From assembly GCF_030269925.1 (NCBI RefSeq), contig NC_085128.1:12154501-12218500 (forward strand): a stretch of 64,000 nucleotides of DNA. The letters are read 5' to 3'. The DNA comes from Bombyx mori. Lineage: Eukaryota; Arthropoda; Insecta; Lepidoptera; Bombycidae. A program made the position numbers and the translations under genes. Positions within the stretch are counted from its first letter, which is position 1, and each line of letters begins with the position of its first letter. The notes below the pieces were generated by a model. The model ran no database searches. It was not told the origin of the DNA and saw nothing but the letters and a program-made list of their open reading frames with translations. Below are positions 23,596-36,128 of this stretch, piece by piece.

Positions 23596-24945
23596 ACTGT
23601 TAAGTAACAAAAGGAAGCTAGAAATAGTCAGGGACACGGTACCTGCTCATACGGATTCACAAAACGCAACAATCTTTTTCGAGTGCAAACATGTAGTCAT
23701 CAATATTTGGCGGTGCGCTGTTTGCACTCCTGAGCGGGGTAACATCGAGGCTTTTATACTAACATTTAAACAGCGCGTCGGCTTCGGAGAAGATTAAGGT
23801 TTTGGATGTGTTCCATGTTCAAAACTGTTACACATCTGGTTTCAGCTATTAGCTGGTTGAATATTTTCAGGTGAATGTTATTTTTATGAAATTTACTTAT
23901 TTTTAAAGGTCAATTTACTAATGAATAAATCGATATAATTCACACATTACACACATAATATGTATATGCTTGAAAAATCATAGAGCGAATTTAGATTTGT
24001 TTAAGCGTCTCCATTATAATAATTTATTTTAACTAATTTTCACATTAAGATAGACGTAACATTTTTCCGTTACTTACTTTTCCGGGAAAATCATTTAAAT
24101 ACGTCAAACTAACATTTATTTTGACTCGGCATATTTGGCTTACAGTACACCCTTCCGAAGCCAACTAACCTTAAGATGACGTTATCAAATCCGGTTTAAG
24201 ATGCAGCCCTTTCACGATAAGGCCACCAGATGTCTCCATCCTTGTAATTGCGTCCTTTGTGCCATTTCTAATGAAAGGTTGGCGAAACTGATATAGCTAT
24301 CTTTAATCAAAGAGAAACTTGTGCGTTATGCGGGTGTTTGACAGCGGATGTCACAGACAATGTACGGATTACGTCGAAAATAATTATGACCGCAAGCGAA
24401 GTTAGAGGGATATTCGATAGTTGTCAGTGCATTGTGATTCACTGCAGTACACCGAATGAAATTCAAGTTGAGATTTTTATTTGAATTATTTGAAAATCAT
24501 TTCATATACATCAATTTATAATGTATACAAATAAGAAAAAACCTTTTTGTTCCAAGGTCTCAATGTAATGGGCTACGTTCGGACATTTTGTAAATCATAA
24601 AAATTCCAATTCGTACGGCAGCATTGAAGTGTAAGGAAACTAATCTCTTTGAGACAATACTAAAGCAATATCTCTGGTTTACGACAGCCCATGCTGACTA
24701 CAACTACAAATATTTGAACAATTCTCCTTGCCACCCATTGTCTAGGTCAAAGTAATTTTGGCGTCCTCTGTGGCGGTAATTTAATTTTGCATTAAGATCA
24801 TCAGTTTAACTCGTCTGGTTAACCATTCTATTAGGCTTACTTTGAAGCTAAACGTCCATAAATTAGCCATGATCTTCATTGAATTAGTAAAACAGTTTTG
24901 AGATTTGAATGAATGTACATATGTATTACTATATATTTTCAAGTT
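23596..24945. other. AT-rich stretch, possible LINE scrap
   Basis: At 23630-23760 the plus strand has a short frame with Cys/His spacing (FFECKHVVINIWRCAVCTPE) that faintly recalls the C-terminal zinc region of R1-type ORF2. It is too short to call. The rest shows nothing. Confidence 0.35.
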
Positions 24946-25228
24946 ATAAATATATAAAAATGTTCGTTAGTCTCGCTAAAACTTGAGAACGGCTGGACCG
25001 GTTTGGCTAATTTTGGTCTTGAATTATTTGTGGAAGTCTAGAGAAGGTTTAAAAGGTTTATATAAATATGTAAAATGCTCCGAATTAAATAAAAATAACA
25101 ATTTTGTTTAGCTTTGAAGTCCCCCCCATCGGAGGGATTCCTTTTCTTTGTTTTAAGTTTATTTTATATAAAAGTTTAGGTATTTTGTTTATCGATTGAG
25201 GCACTACGAAGTCTGCCGGGTCAGCTAG
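24946..25228 (+). mobile_element. Helitron-like element, family H1 copy 3
   Basis: Interior and 3' end (GTCTGCCGGGTCAGCTAG) match the copies at 641, 5534 and 51552. A short deletion near the 5' end removes the GAATTGCT block. No coding capacity. Confidence 0.6.
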
Positions 25229-25591
25229 TATCTTTACAAATATTTAAATTATATAAAAATTTATTTTAATTATAATTGCGAAAATATTATGTATGAGTTC
25301 GTTACAATGTTTTTTTATGGCAATACAAACCTAATACGTATGCAAGAAGGACTTCCGCAATGAAGAAAAAACTTCAACTATAAAAAGATAAATCTAAAAG
25401 TTTTATAAATATTGGAAAAATTCTAGAAGTAGGGCGCATTATGAACGGGTGCGGACAGTTGCGATTATGCTGTTTAATCTGCCACATAGTTTTAAAAAAC
25501 AGTTGTGACTTTGAATTCATGTGGTGAAATAATAATCTATGGGCACTGATAGTCACTGAATAGTAGGTAGGAGCATTATCCTTTTTTTTTT

Positions 25592-25952
25592 CCTACCTAA
25601 GCTGGTAGCCTTGAGAGGCTATTCCAGCGTAACCTTAACTAGTAGGTGAGCTCACGGGGCTCAAACCTGACGAAGTTGCTAACACGAACTCTAGCAAGAG
25701 CCGTGCTTCGCAGAATTTACCACCGGATCGGAAACGCGACCCACTGAGTAGATCCGGCGAGAAACTCCGTGGGCTGTGTCTGAGGGTTAATTTACTCGTC
25801 GAGCCCTTCGTCGCAAGCGACGGGTTCGACGAGAACGGTGACCGGTGCTTGAAGTACCTAAAAGCACCGTTAGTGGATCGGGAGGATCCGAGATGACGTG
25901 TTTGGGGCGACGTCGACTGCTTTCCATTCTTTCCGCAGGATCGGGAATGTAG
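25592..25952 (+). repeat. SINE-B, fullest copy
   Basis: About 360 bp, opening TCCTACCTAAGCTGGTAGCC after a T run. A box-B-like GGGGCTCAAACCTG is at about 25656. The GCAAGAGCCGTGCTTCGCAG block, the CGTCGCAAGCGACGGGTTCG palindrome and the AGCACCGTTAGTGGATCGGG block follow. It is the best reference copy for the family in this window. Confidence 0.65.
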
Positions 25953-26583
25953 TTACTTATCCATATGCCAACAAGAAAAAACTGAGTAAGAAAAAGTTGA
26001 ATACAAAGATGCTCTTATTATGCGATATAGGCGTCGACTTTGAGAATACTACACTACATACGAGAATTATGTTAAGAACCGCATAAATCTCTACTCAGCC
26101 ACGGCGGAAGTAAATTATATATGATTCTATTCTGAGATCTGTTTAATGAATTTACGTGTTTTTGCGTATAATTTTGAGGTTCAATTTTTTTTAATATCGT
26201 TGTGTCTTGAGCTTATATAGGCGGGTTATAGAATGTGACATATCATGACAGCGTGAGATATAAAATTGTGTTTGTTCTTTAATTTAATTTTTTCCTCGAA
26301 ACTAACAAATAGATGACGTCACAAGTGTGTATATTAAAAATTTATAGTTATAATATGAATTTCTGTAACGATTCGATTCTTATCATCAGTTCATTCGATT
26401 CTTACTATTACTAAATGTTCTGAAACAAATAAATACCTTGAAAAAACTCTACCCCGTAAAAATGGTTTTAATTTAATTGCATTTTATTGTAACAATGATA
26501 TTTGAATTTTACTTTTTTCATTATGAGAATTACTCACTTTTGTTTTTGTTACATCGTATCCCCAGTTCTACGGTTAGTATTAT
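25953..26583. other. AT-rich stretch, nothing recognised
   Basis: No supportable feature between the SINE-B copy and the LTR candidate. Confidence 0.5.
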
Positions 26584-26967
26584 TGTTACGCTGGTAAGAG
26601 TAACGCCATCTATCGCCAAATAGCCGAACGAATATCGAAGGATCTAGTAACATCTAGAACGCTCGAGGAGTACAACGCCATCTATTTTCAGATAGCGGAA
26701 ATACAATACTTGAAATGTGTGGAATATTCACGATTATTCTAGGGATGTGGTATCGGCTATAAAAGCGTTGCAGGGGTGGCATGCCGTCAGTCAGTAATCG
26801 GAACTACTCGAAGCGAAACAGCGAACGAATCACCCGAAGCGAAGCGGAAGAAACGAATTAAGAATTTGAAAGTGTTTGTGAAGTGTTTTAAGTGTTCTAA
26901 GTGTTGAATACAGTTTTTAGTTGTACTTTGGTGGAATTTTATTTATCCCGAACCTCAGCGCGTATCA
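26584..26967 (+). mobile_element. Solo LTR candidate (Ty3/gypsy-like)
   Basis: A 384-bp block starting TGTTACG and ending CGTATCA, a nearly symmetrical TG...CA pair. Near the start, two related segments ACGCCATCTATCGCC and ACGCCATCTATTTTC look like U3 repeats. A TATA box and initiator lie centrally. Flanks TTAT and ATAT are a weak possible 4-bp duplication. No gag/pol and no second LTR are present in the window. A host-gene promoter is the alternative. Confidence 0.5.
26758..26795 (+). promoter_or_regulatory. Core promoter: TATA box plus initiator
   Basis: TATAAAA at 26758-26764 is followed about 30 bp later by TCAGTCAGT at 26787-26795, a good match to the arthropod initiator TCAGT. The spacing is right for pol II. 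It sits in the middle of the LTR candidate, as expected for its U3/R boundary. Confidence 0.55.
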
Positions 26968-27620
26968 ATATGTATACGGAATAACTGTAAGTTTGAACAT
27001 GCCTTTGGCCTCAGCCGTTGACCTTTAACTATGGCCACTGGAATTAACTACTCGGGCGTGGGGGGTCATACACTAGTTTGGCTTTGGATTCCATGAAAGT
27101 ACTTCCTTACATAACCAAAATGCATAGCAAAGAACGGCTAACCGTCACTATTACAGTGCTAAGCCGTTTTATTTGCAAGAAGCGAGTTACGCTCCGGCGC
27201 ATAAGGTCAGTTCCTCGGCGGGCTCATACATCACTTAGTCGCCCGAATGGGCTCTAGCGCGCATGCGCCAAAAGTAATTTTCCAACTTCAACGAAACTAC
27301 GTTTTGCCCCTGGGATTTTAGATATTTTGGACACGGCTTTTGAGACGTTTGGGCGGAATCAAAAATATTCACGAGTAGTTATATCAGAAAATGAGATAGT
27401 GTAGGGCCTAAATATTGTGATATTTCTAACGTATTTCTCTATTTTATTAGGCTTTTATTAGCTTCAGACGTATGTATGTAACGGACCCTTTGTACATGAT
27501 TTTGACCCCCTTCAAAACGTCGGATCAACTCGAAATTTGGCATACTTATTAAGGACCGATGAGAATTCAACATTTAAGAAAATATTGACAAAATTGAAAT
27601 TCAAGTAAAAATGAAAAATT
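26968..27620. other. Intergenic, nothing assigned
   Basis: No retroelement coding sequence follows the LTR candidate. Sequence near 27475-27560 (CTCGAAATTTGGCATACTTA) has the look of a dispersed repeat that I cannot name. Confidence 0.4.
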
Positions 27621-27904
27621 AATAATAGTTTAAAAAAACTAAAAAAAAATACGCTTTTATAGAAAATGTAACTAAAAAAAGAAAATCAATTTTAATAAAT
27701 TTGAATTAAAAATAGTGTAAGAAAAAATTATTTGCTTGGATGAATGGGGTGCTTTTCAGGATATTGTCAAAATAACCCTTCTACTCATATCTGTTCATAA
27801 AATATATTTTATAACTACTGATAGCACCCCATGCTTTTTTTACAATAAAATCATTTTTTCTTACACTATTTTTATTTAATTTTTTTTATTTTTAAACTAT
27901 TATT
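27621..27904. repeat. Foldback: long imperfect inverted repeat
   Basis: Arm matches in nested order are AATAATAGTTTA (27621) with TAAACTATTATT (27893), TTAAAAATAGTGTAAGAAAA (27706) with its complement near 27852-27879, and ATGGGGTGCT (27744) with AGCACCCCAT (27823). The left arm carries about 45 extra bases. The loop is about 70 bases. No coding capacity. Confidence 0.65.
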
Positions 27905-29183
27905 TATTATCAAGTGTAGTCGAAAAAGCTTTTACTACATGCGCCGTCGTCAAAGCTTAAAAATATCGATGTGTTTATTTTTGGACATGTTTTACATAAT
28001 TAAATACATCTCTCTATGTTACGTAAAAAGTCTAATAATGACTTTTTCGTATAAATGTACACAAAAATCACACTGTATATAACTTTTTTAACAACATACA
28101 TTTTTTAAATATGAACCCAGATGACCGGCCGGGAACTGCTGATTAAATTACGGTCCTTTTGATCACCGGTCGACCGACATGCGTACTCGTGATGGGATTC
28201 AAAAAATAAAAATATTAAAATTAAAAAGTCAATTGAATTTGCTTGTTTTCATTAGAGCCGCGGCGAGGCGACGTCAATCCACACAGCCAATTACAACTCC
28301 GTATTTATCTAGGAAATTATTTAAAATCTACGAATACGACGAGAGCTTAAAACACCAATTATAAGTGAATGAAACATTTTCAAACATCAATAGACGAGCA
28401 AAGTTAAATAGAAATTTGCTGTCTTTCAATTAGGTCAAAGCGAAATAACTTTGACTAATAAGGTAGCGAGATAGTGGCTTGTCATTGACATTGACGTCCA
28501 TGTTAGAAGGTAAACACTCACCAGCTGAACCTAGTAATGAGTGGTCACCTAAAAGGAGCCACCAATGATCGTGAAAGTTATAACACAAGCTAAGTATTTT
28601 CCATGTCACCTCATTTTCTTACACAATATCGAAGATATGAAATAGAAAGTACAGAAATCACTGTGACCTGAGTAGTAGGTAGTAGTTAAGCAACATTTTC
28701 CCAAGTTATCTCAAAATTATTACAAGTACAAAAAACGATCGCTTATCTGTAAACGTGCCATGAATTTCAATAAATCGACGTGAAAGCATTGAAGTTTCTT
28801 CACAAATCGGCTTCGCAAATTGAGTCTCATGGGTCGATGGCATTTACCTATCGCACCCAACCGACTCGCTAACTAGTCGATGTCGTATAAAATATTGCTG
28901 ATTCAAATAAAAAAAACCGATTGCTATCTCACTTTGATGTTGTCAGAGGAAATGAGATCTGCTTCCGATCCGCGAGAAAAGAAAAACCTTCCCGATTCGA
29001 AGTTCCGTAGACGCTAACCGGAACCCCTTTTAATATTGATTCAATATTTATCCGACCTCGGTGCAGCTGCTCAATGCATTACGGCTGAAACGATTGATCT
29101 TGTGATTTTATTATAGCTTTACCTGATTTGTAGCTTCATAGTTTTTAGAAAATTATACGGACGAGAACTCTTTTGAATTAGTT
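27905..29183. other. AT-rich stretch, nothing recognised
   Basis: A 61-codon frame (28179-28364) has no domain. No other feature. Confidence 0.45.
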
Positions 29184-29429
29184 TTACTGGTGCCAGGACC
29201 TCTTGTGAGTCCGCACGGGTAGGTACCACTAACCTGCCTATTTCTACCGTGAACCAGTAATGCGTTTCGGTTTGAAGGGTGGGGCAGCCGTTGTAACTAT
29301 ACTGAGACCTTCGAACTCATATCTCAAGGTGGGTGGCGGCATTTGCGTTGTAGTTGTCTATGGGCTCCAGTAACCACTTAACAACAGGTGGGCTGTGAGC
29401 TCGTCCACCAAGGTATGCAATAAAAAAAA
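29184..29429 (+). repeat. Bm1-type SINE, near full length
   Basis: It begins TACTGGTGCCAGGACCTCTT and GAGTCCGCACGGGTAGGTAC and runs through all family blocks to a GCAATAAA A tail. The length of about 245 bp matches the copies at 34338 and 42138. Confidence 0.72.
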
Positions 29430-29742
29430 GAAATAAAGAAAATCCACCTCTTTTTAACTTATTACTACTTATACTTCTTTTACTTCAAGAACGTGTGATA
29501 GTTTCTGTTGCTGCAATTAAAATGTAGTCAAACTTAATGTTAATGGGCCCTTTTTTATTGCTTTACAGATCACGGCTTATCTGTGGTCATCTGCGTATCG
29601 AATTAGAATTGTTATGTTTTCGGATTATCCGATTTGTGTAAGTTTTACGTTTTTTTTTGTTTAATATTTTCAGCTTCACTTGACGATTGATAATATAATG
29701 TTTGATCAATCAATTGTAATACATAAAGCGTACTTATACATA

Positions 29743-31042
29743 GTCAGGTCATAAATTCTGTCACATGTTTAATGTAAAATAATTGAAACAAGTTTATTCA
29801 TTATGTAACCATTCATATACCAAAATGAACTTAGCAAAACATAGATTCTTATGACACTAAAGTTTATTCAAAATGACCTCCGTGATTTTGAATACAGGCC
29901 TTCAATCTGCGCGGCCAGTCGTCTATCGCAGCACGAACGAGGTCCATGTCAATATCGGCGGCTGCCTTAATCAAGGATGTCTTGAGTGACTCCAAATTGA
30001 GATGAGGCTTTGAGCATGCCTTTTCCTCCAAGTGTTGCCATATCTTGTAATCTAACGGATTCAAATCTGGACTGGAGGACGGCCAGTCTTCGTGCCGGAT
30101 GAAGTCGATTTCACGCGCCGCCAGCCAGTCTTGTGTGCTCTTCGCTCTATGAGCTGTGGCCGAATCTTGTTGGAATACCCAGTGCCTGTTATTGAACATG
30201 GTATGAGAAACAGGTTCCACAAGGTTCGTCAGGACTGTATTTTGATACACAACTGCATTCGTTTTTACACCTTTCTCACAAAAATGTACCTCTGTTAAGC
30301 CCCAATAAGAAACTCCCAACCATACCATGATCGAGGATGGAAAATGACCTCGTTGGACACGCGGAATACGATTGCTCGCTTTTTAACTACTGTGTGCGTA
30401 CACCTTATCATTTTGTTTGTTGTAGCTCTCTTCTACGGTAAAAATTTTTTCATCCGAAAAAAGAATTTCCCGATATTTTTTTCCCGCGTACCGCTTCAAC
30501 AAAGCGCGGCATCTCTTCAGTCTCAGGTCCATTAGACGAGCATTCAAGCGATGTCCTGTTTTTCTTCGATATGCCCAAAGCCCTAAGTCTTCATTTAACA
30601 TCCTTTTCACCGTGGTTCTGCTTAACCCCATCTGAAGGGCCAACAGTTTCTGCTTACGTTTGGGATTTCTTTGAATTCACGCCTTCACAGCTTTTATCAC
30701 TGCTGGAGTCCTAACAGACCGAGGGCGACCACTTCTTGACCTGTCATCTACACTAGAGTCTTCATTGTACCGTTTGATGGTACGATAAACAAATCTTTTG
30801 GTTATATTGAAATTTTTCAGTATGTTAAAAATTTGAATTGGCCCGTAACCGCAACGATGCAACGCAATAACTGCAACACGGTCTTCTTTAAGCGTCCACT
30901 CCATATTTAAAAATGAGTATAATTCTAAAAGTATACATTTTTTATTTTCATGAACAATTCGAAATTCGAATTCAATAAACTTTTTTGTGGCCAGCATTCT
31001 AAAAGAAAAGTTTTTACTGTGTGACAATACTTATCACCTGAC
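29743..31042 (-). mobile_element. mariner (DD37D, maT-like) element, copy 2
   Basis: Same 1,300-bp length and inverted ends as copy 1 at 8307. The TA flanks are at 29741-29742 and 31043-31044. The terminal repeat reads GTCAGGTCATAAATTCTGTC on the left and GTCAGGTGATAAGTATTGTC inward from the right. Confidence 0.9.
29864..30904 (-). pseudogene. mariner transposase, two nonsense codons
   Basis: ATG at 30904-30902 to the stop at 29864 spans 347 codons without a net frameshift, so this copy shows the full reading frame (346 residues). The N-terminal helix-turn-helix part includes KEDRVAVIALHRCGYGP. The catalytic aspartates are in FSDEKIF, QQDSATAH and SPDLNPLD (DD37D spacing). Two in-frame stops kill it: one replacing an Arg after AVIKAVKA (about 30674-30676), and one replacing a Glu after VYAHSS (about 30383-30385). 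Copy 1 has sense codons at both places and its own different stop. Confidence 0.88.
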
Positions 31043-31044
31043 TA

Positions 31045-32861
31045 GGTATAAAGGTTGGTACAGAACCATACAGGCTGTGCCCGTGTTAGCTTTGCATTTC
31101 AAAAGTCTTCCCGCTAGCTAACGGGACGAATAGCACATCATATCACCGGTAAGGGGTCGGTGTCGACTTTTGACCGTTTCGAGTGCCGATCTAATTTGTG
31201 GAATCGAGGAGGCATGTGAAATTTAATCGATTTAAGTCATAGCTAAAACGAATTCAAACATTAGCAATTCTAAGATTTCGCACAAAACGTGTACTAGGAA
31301 ATTGGTGACGCTTGAGATTGATTACAGGGGTATAGTTTCTACAAACTGTAATTGAAATCGATCAGACTCTCTTTGAAACTAACACATTTAATATGAAGAA
31401 GAAGATCGGATCCACCCCGATGCTCTAGAATTATTCAAGTAATGTCTAGAGTTGCAGAGGGCGGTTTGCAAAAGTTTACAATTACTGTGGGTCATGTATG
31501 AAGGCATACAGAGGCACAAACTGCTTATTTTTGCGAGGAGTGTAATAGCTATTAAACAAATTGGAACTTCGACCATAATATGCCTATGGGCATTCAGTTA
31601 TAATATCAGTTTACTTCGACTATCACTCAAATTCTACTACCAAAAAAAAACCAAATGGTCCAATAAACGTTCAATATTTATTTAAGTTTCCAAAAATCGT
31701 AGTCACATTTTATATAATAATTATTATTTCGCAAATATCTTATTTTAAGGCGACGCTTCGAAAACTTTTCAGTTTTCTTATTCACTGTTCACTGAAAATA
31801 TAATAAGTGCGTCAATACCAAATCGACGCGGAAAAAATACGTGAAAATTTCTAAATCATAATATTTTGTCTCACTCAACCCAAAACAAGAATTTGACGTG
31901 TTATATATTATGCCAAAAATATACACATGCATACAAGTTATGAAGTAGATACACAAGGCACCATCATACTTCGAATTTCAAATATATTATTATATTCTGA
32001 TAGCGCTCAGTGTCAATCCTAGACTAGAAGTACACTACTCCGTACCCTTAACCAACGAGGCGAATGAAGGAAAGGCAAAAAAATGGTTGTTAAAATAATT
32101 ATAAAAGGAATTTTGAACTTTATATAATACTATCTAAAGCTATTTAGAAATTTTCGCCCCAGAAGAAACGATTACGGACTGAATAAAAGACAGTAAGATG
32201 TGAAACCTCGAATCCCATTTACAAAAAAAAAAAAAAAAACTCTACTTGAATTAGAAAATTGAATTCCGAATCAAGTTTCAATACTTTTAACTTATAAACT
32301 ATACCGTAGCTGAATGACACTACGAGTATACCATCATGAAATTTAAACTAACAAAATGGAACATGCTGTCGAAATTGTTAATTAAAATAAACTAAAAACG
32401 TAAACGACCGCACGCAGATCAAATGTATCTATTTCAATTTGGATGTCCAATGTTAATTCGCGGTCAGCGATGCTCATATTAATTATGTTTTATACATATA
32501 TGTAGAAGCTCATTACAAATGGAATTGGCCAGAGTGCGGTCGCTTCTGTGTCTTACTTTAATACGCTGCGTTTGACAGGATTTATATTATGCGGTCAACG
32601 GATTATTTTGGTAGTATCCTGCTTGCATTAAGCTGGCGATTGACATGGGCGTACGATTTCGCAATGTAACATTCGCAACGAGCGCAAGTCTTACGAAATC
32701 TGCTAGAAGTACACTAAAAGATTTTACACGATCCTTCTGTTAACGCCATCTTACTTGAAAAACCAATCCGCCCTTCAAACAGAGATGCCTCATAGATTTG
32801 CAGCAGAAATAAAAGCGATGCTGAAGTCGTACCGTCAATGAAATTTGTATTATGGATAAAC
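31045..32861. other. AT-rich stretch, nothing recognised
   Basis: Overlapping short frames on opposite strands at 31388-31685 have no domain. An 18-A run is at about 32221-32239. No repeat family recognised. Confidence 0.45.
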
Positions 32862-32908
32862 ACATACACACGCACACAGACGCACGCACGCACGCACGCA
32901 CGAACGCA

Positions 32909-32940
<32 letters not shown>

Positions 32941-32948
32941 CACACACA
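32862..32948. repeat. Compound microsatellite (ACGC)n-(CA)n
   Basis: Alternating CACACG, then ACGC repeats with one GAACGC interruption, then a CA run. The apparent Cys/Val/Ala-rich open frames here (32714-32980) come only from the repeat. Confidence 0.9.
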
Positions 32949-33561
32949 TTCCACAGTCCTAAGATATAATTATCTCTCATGTAACGGGTGATTTAATCTC
33001 GCACGTAACAAATAACTTTTACGGCAAATCGAACCCGCAACCCGTTCTGCAGATGTTCACTAGCCATTCTAATGACCGCGCGGTGTTAGTCAGTCTGAAA
33101 TTATACGTTCACATTGTCAAGTCGCGACCAGTCTCTCATCCGTCCACGGTCTAATTCATATTATTAGTGCTGGCGTGTTGTCAGTTCCTATAAGTCGATA
33201 CACAATGAAATCTGTCCTAAAGTATCATACTGGTTTGAAGGTAAAATGGCCATTAATATAATGACATTTCATATTCTGAGTTTAAGATCTAAAGAGGACA
33301 GTTGCACTAATGCTATGTTATTCTATGTCTGTAACGATATCTCTAATGGCTCAGTACATTCATTATATTATACCACTGACACAAGTCAGTCGCCAGTCAC
33401 ACGTGTATTGATTTTTAAAATTATTACCTTTATTTCGCGCTATTTGATTTTCTTAGATTTTAGCTAATATTTAGGTTTTATTGTAAGCATTAAGCATCAT
33501 TTGCGTTTCAATTGAAGAACTGTACGTTTATTCAGAATTCAATACAATTTATAGTATGTTG
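32949..33561. other. AT-rich stretch, nothing recognised
   Basis: A 73-codon frame at 33246-33467 has no domain support. Confidence 0.45.
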
Positions 33562-33797
33562 TTTTTTTTATGCTTAGGTACCTGGACGAGCTCACAGCCT
33601 GGTGTTAAGTGGATAATGGAGCCCATAGACATCTACAACGTAAATGCGCCACCCACCTTGAGATATAAGTTCTAAGGTCTCAAGTACAGTTACAACGGCT
33701 GCCCCACCCTTCAAACCGAAACGCATTACTGCTTCACGGCAGAGATAAGCAGGGCGGTGGTACATACCCGCGCGGACTCATAAGAGGTTCTAGCACT
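33562..33797 (-). repeat. Bm1-type SINE, near full length
   Basis: Reverse orientation: a T run, then GGACGAGCTCACAGCC, GGAGCCCATAGACATCTAC, TTGAGATATAAGTTCTAAGG, AACCGAAACGCATTACTGC, GCGGACTCATAAGAGG and the 5' edge near AGCACTAATA. All family blocks are present. Confidence 0.7.
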
Positions 33798-34337
33798 AAT
33801 AGGGACGTCAAAATTATTAAAGAGAAAAATAGACTATACAAAGTATCAAAACAAATACAACGATTAACGGTGCGTTCTTATCTCAACATAATTATACATT
33901 TTTCATACGTGCTATGAGGTTATGCTGAATCTTTTCAATGCTACGAGAAGCCTCCGATTACCCCCGTTTTTCCGCCCCGTATCACTTCTCGCAAACGCTT
34001 TCTTTATCCAATTATCCGAAGATAAATCTCACCTGTGACTGCTGAGGAAATAACGAAAACCTTATGTTAGGGAAAAGTTATATTTCCACAAATCCTGGCT
34101 TTTTCTCTTCGTTTGACTTACTGAAACGGCGCGTCACGTTCGTAATGATATCTTTGCGTTTGTGATTTAATTTCTGTTTCGTTTTTCAATTTATTAAGAA
34201 CACTGTTACTGGGTTTTATCTCGCATTTATATTGTGACTGGCTCTTCCGCGGTTACAGTAACTAGATATTTTCAAGGTTGATTTAAATTGTAATATGTAC
34301 AAAATAAAGGTGAGATTAAATTTACTGGTGGTATTTA

Positions 34338-34583
34338 TTTACTGGTGGTAGGACCTTTTGTGAGTCCGCGCGGGTGGGTACCACCACCCTGCCTATTTTT
34401 GCCGTGAAGCAGTAATGCGTTTCGGTTTGAAGGGTGGGGCAGCCGTTGTAACTTACTTGAGACCTTAGAACTTATATCTCAAGGTGGATGGCGCATTTAC
34501 GTTGTGGATGTCTATGGTCTCCAGTAACCACTTAACATTAGGTGGGCTGTGAGCTTGTCCACCCATCTAAGCAATAAAAAATA
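34338..34583 (+). repeat. Bm1-type SINE, near full length
   Basis: It starts TTTACTGGTGGTAGGACC, carries all internal blocks and ends CCACCCATCTAAGCAATAAA. TTACTGGTGGTA also occurs just upstream at about 34322, a possible partial duplication. Confidence 0.72.
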
Positions 34584-35890
34584 ATAATTGAATATCGTGC
34601 TTACATACTAATGGCATGAGTTTTGAAATTGATGTTATTTGTACAATGGATAAATTTGAAACAAAACATAAAAACTTTAAAAATTAAACCAAAATTTAAC
34701 ATTAGTGATAATTAAATTGAAACTGTAGCACATGTTACTAAAATATAAACAAAACTTACCTGTAAAAAGAAAACATTAAAAAAAATGCACACAAGCACAC
34801 ACTCCGAATATTAAAAATTCAAACACAAGTAGCATGAATGTTAAACATTGCTTAGAGTGTAAGACGTCACAAAATAAACTTCAGAACAGCCCTACTTTCA
34901 TCTAAAATACTCTAATTAGTTAATTTTATTGGTTCATTCTAATGTGCAATCGTGACCAAGTTATCTCAAGAATTTAAGTTTTGTCCAAACAAGATTAAAA
35001 GCTTCATTTTAACATTGTCTTAATTCCACGATGCTCTGAACGAGAGCGTAATTTTTTTTTTTTATACCTTAGCAGGTATGTCTTTGATGATGTCCACGGC
35101 CAACGCCTCTTGAGTAGGTGGGCAAATAGCTTATTTGCTTTAGTCAAGATTCAAGAAATACATTTACATTTTAAGATGTTTATATTTCAATTCAGTATTT
35201 TAAGTTTGAATGTATTAAAATTACATACAAATTGAAATGAATAGAACACGAACATATCTGTGAATATTGCACGTACGTAATTCAAAAGGTAAATCCGTAA
35301 TGCGTTCCGAGTCGGGTGTTTGATTTATTTTGCGGTTTGTGAGTGATTTAGAAATGTATTTACAAAGTGAAGCCCAAAACAGACGAAAGGGTTAGCGTGG
35401 CGTAAATTGAGAGCGGTGAATAATTCATATACGTATATTTGTGAATTACCTTAACCATTTCACGTAATGCGTCAGTCCGGTCGCCAGTCGGAGACGTCGG
35501 GGCTCAACTAAGTTCAACTTTACTTTAATTTTATATACACTACTTGTTCTACTTAAAGTTTTCTTTTACTGTCTTCAGTTGGAGTTCAGGATAATAGCGG
35601 GTCCTGAAAATCAATTCGTAGCGTTAGTGAGTTGCAACGAAAGAGCGAGTATTGAAAAATGACTTCAATGCTATGTAGTCGTATACTTTCTTCGGCTTTT
35701 GCGAGTCTCAAACGTAATTTACTTCTACTAATTTACTACTAATTTACTAACTACTTTTGCGATTTTATCTCGCCTTTACTGTTTTCATTTTATTACAATT
35801 CCACAGTTTTCATCCTCACCTACAACTAAGATGTTATTCGTCGGCATTGAAATATTGTGAATATTGTGAAATATTCAAACCGTAAACTAG
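34584..35890. other. AT-rich stretch, nothing assigned
   Basis: No open frame or named repeat. A block at about 35060-35130 (GCAGGTATGTCTTTGATGAT) may be a repeat edge but I cannot assign it. Confidence 0.45.
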
Positions 35891-36128
35891 TCTATACTAA
35901 TATTGTAAAGGGGAAAGATTTGTTTGTTTGTATAGAATAGGATCCGAAACTACTGAACCGATTTGAAAAATTATTTCACTGTTTGGAAGCTACACTATAC
36001 CCGAGTGACATAGGCTATATTCTTTTAAAAAACAATGAGGGATCCTTACTAAAACTCCAATAATGTAACCCAAGGTGTAAAAAAATTACCTAAAATATTC
36101 TGTGCATAGCGTGGGGGCGGGCAGCTAG
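35891..36128 (+). mobile_element. Helitron-like element, family H2
   Basis: It starts TCTATACTAATATTGTAAAG and ends GCGGGCAGCTAG before T. The interior AACTACTGAACCGATTTGAA is a motif common to lepidopteran Helitron-type repeats. A related 5' end is at 17014. No coding capacity. Confidence 0.65.

Noticed and set aside
26758..27060. Host gene promoter and first exon
   Set aside because: Possible, but TG...CA ends and duplicated U3-like motifs favour a solo LTR, and no coding frame follows.
32714..32980. Cys/Val/Ala-rich frames on the minus strand
   Set aside because: Produced by the ACGC/CA microsatellite.
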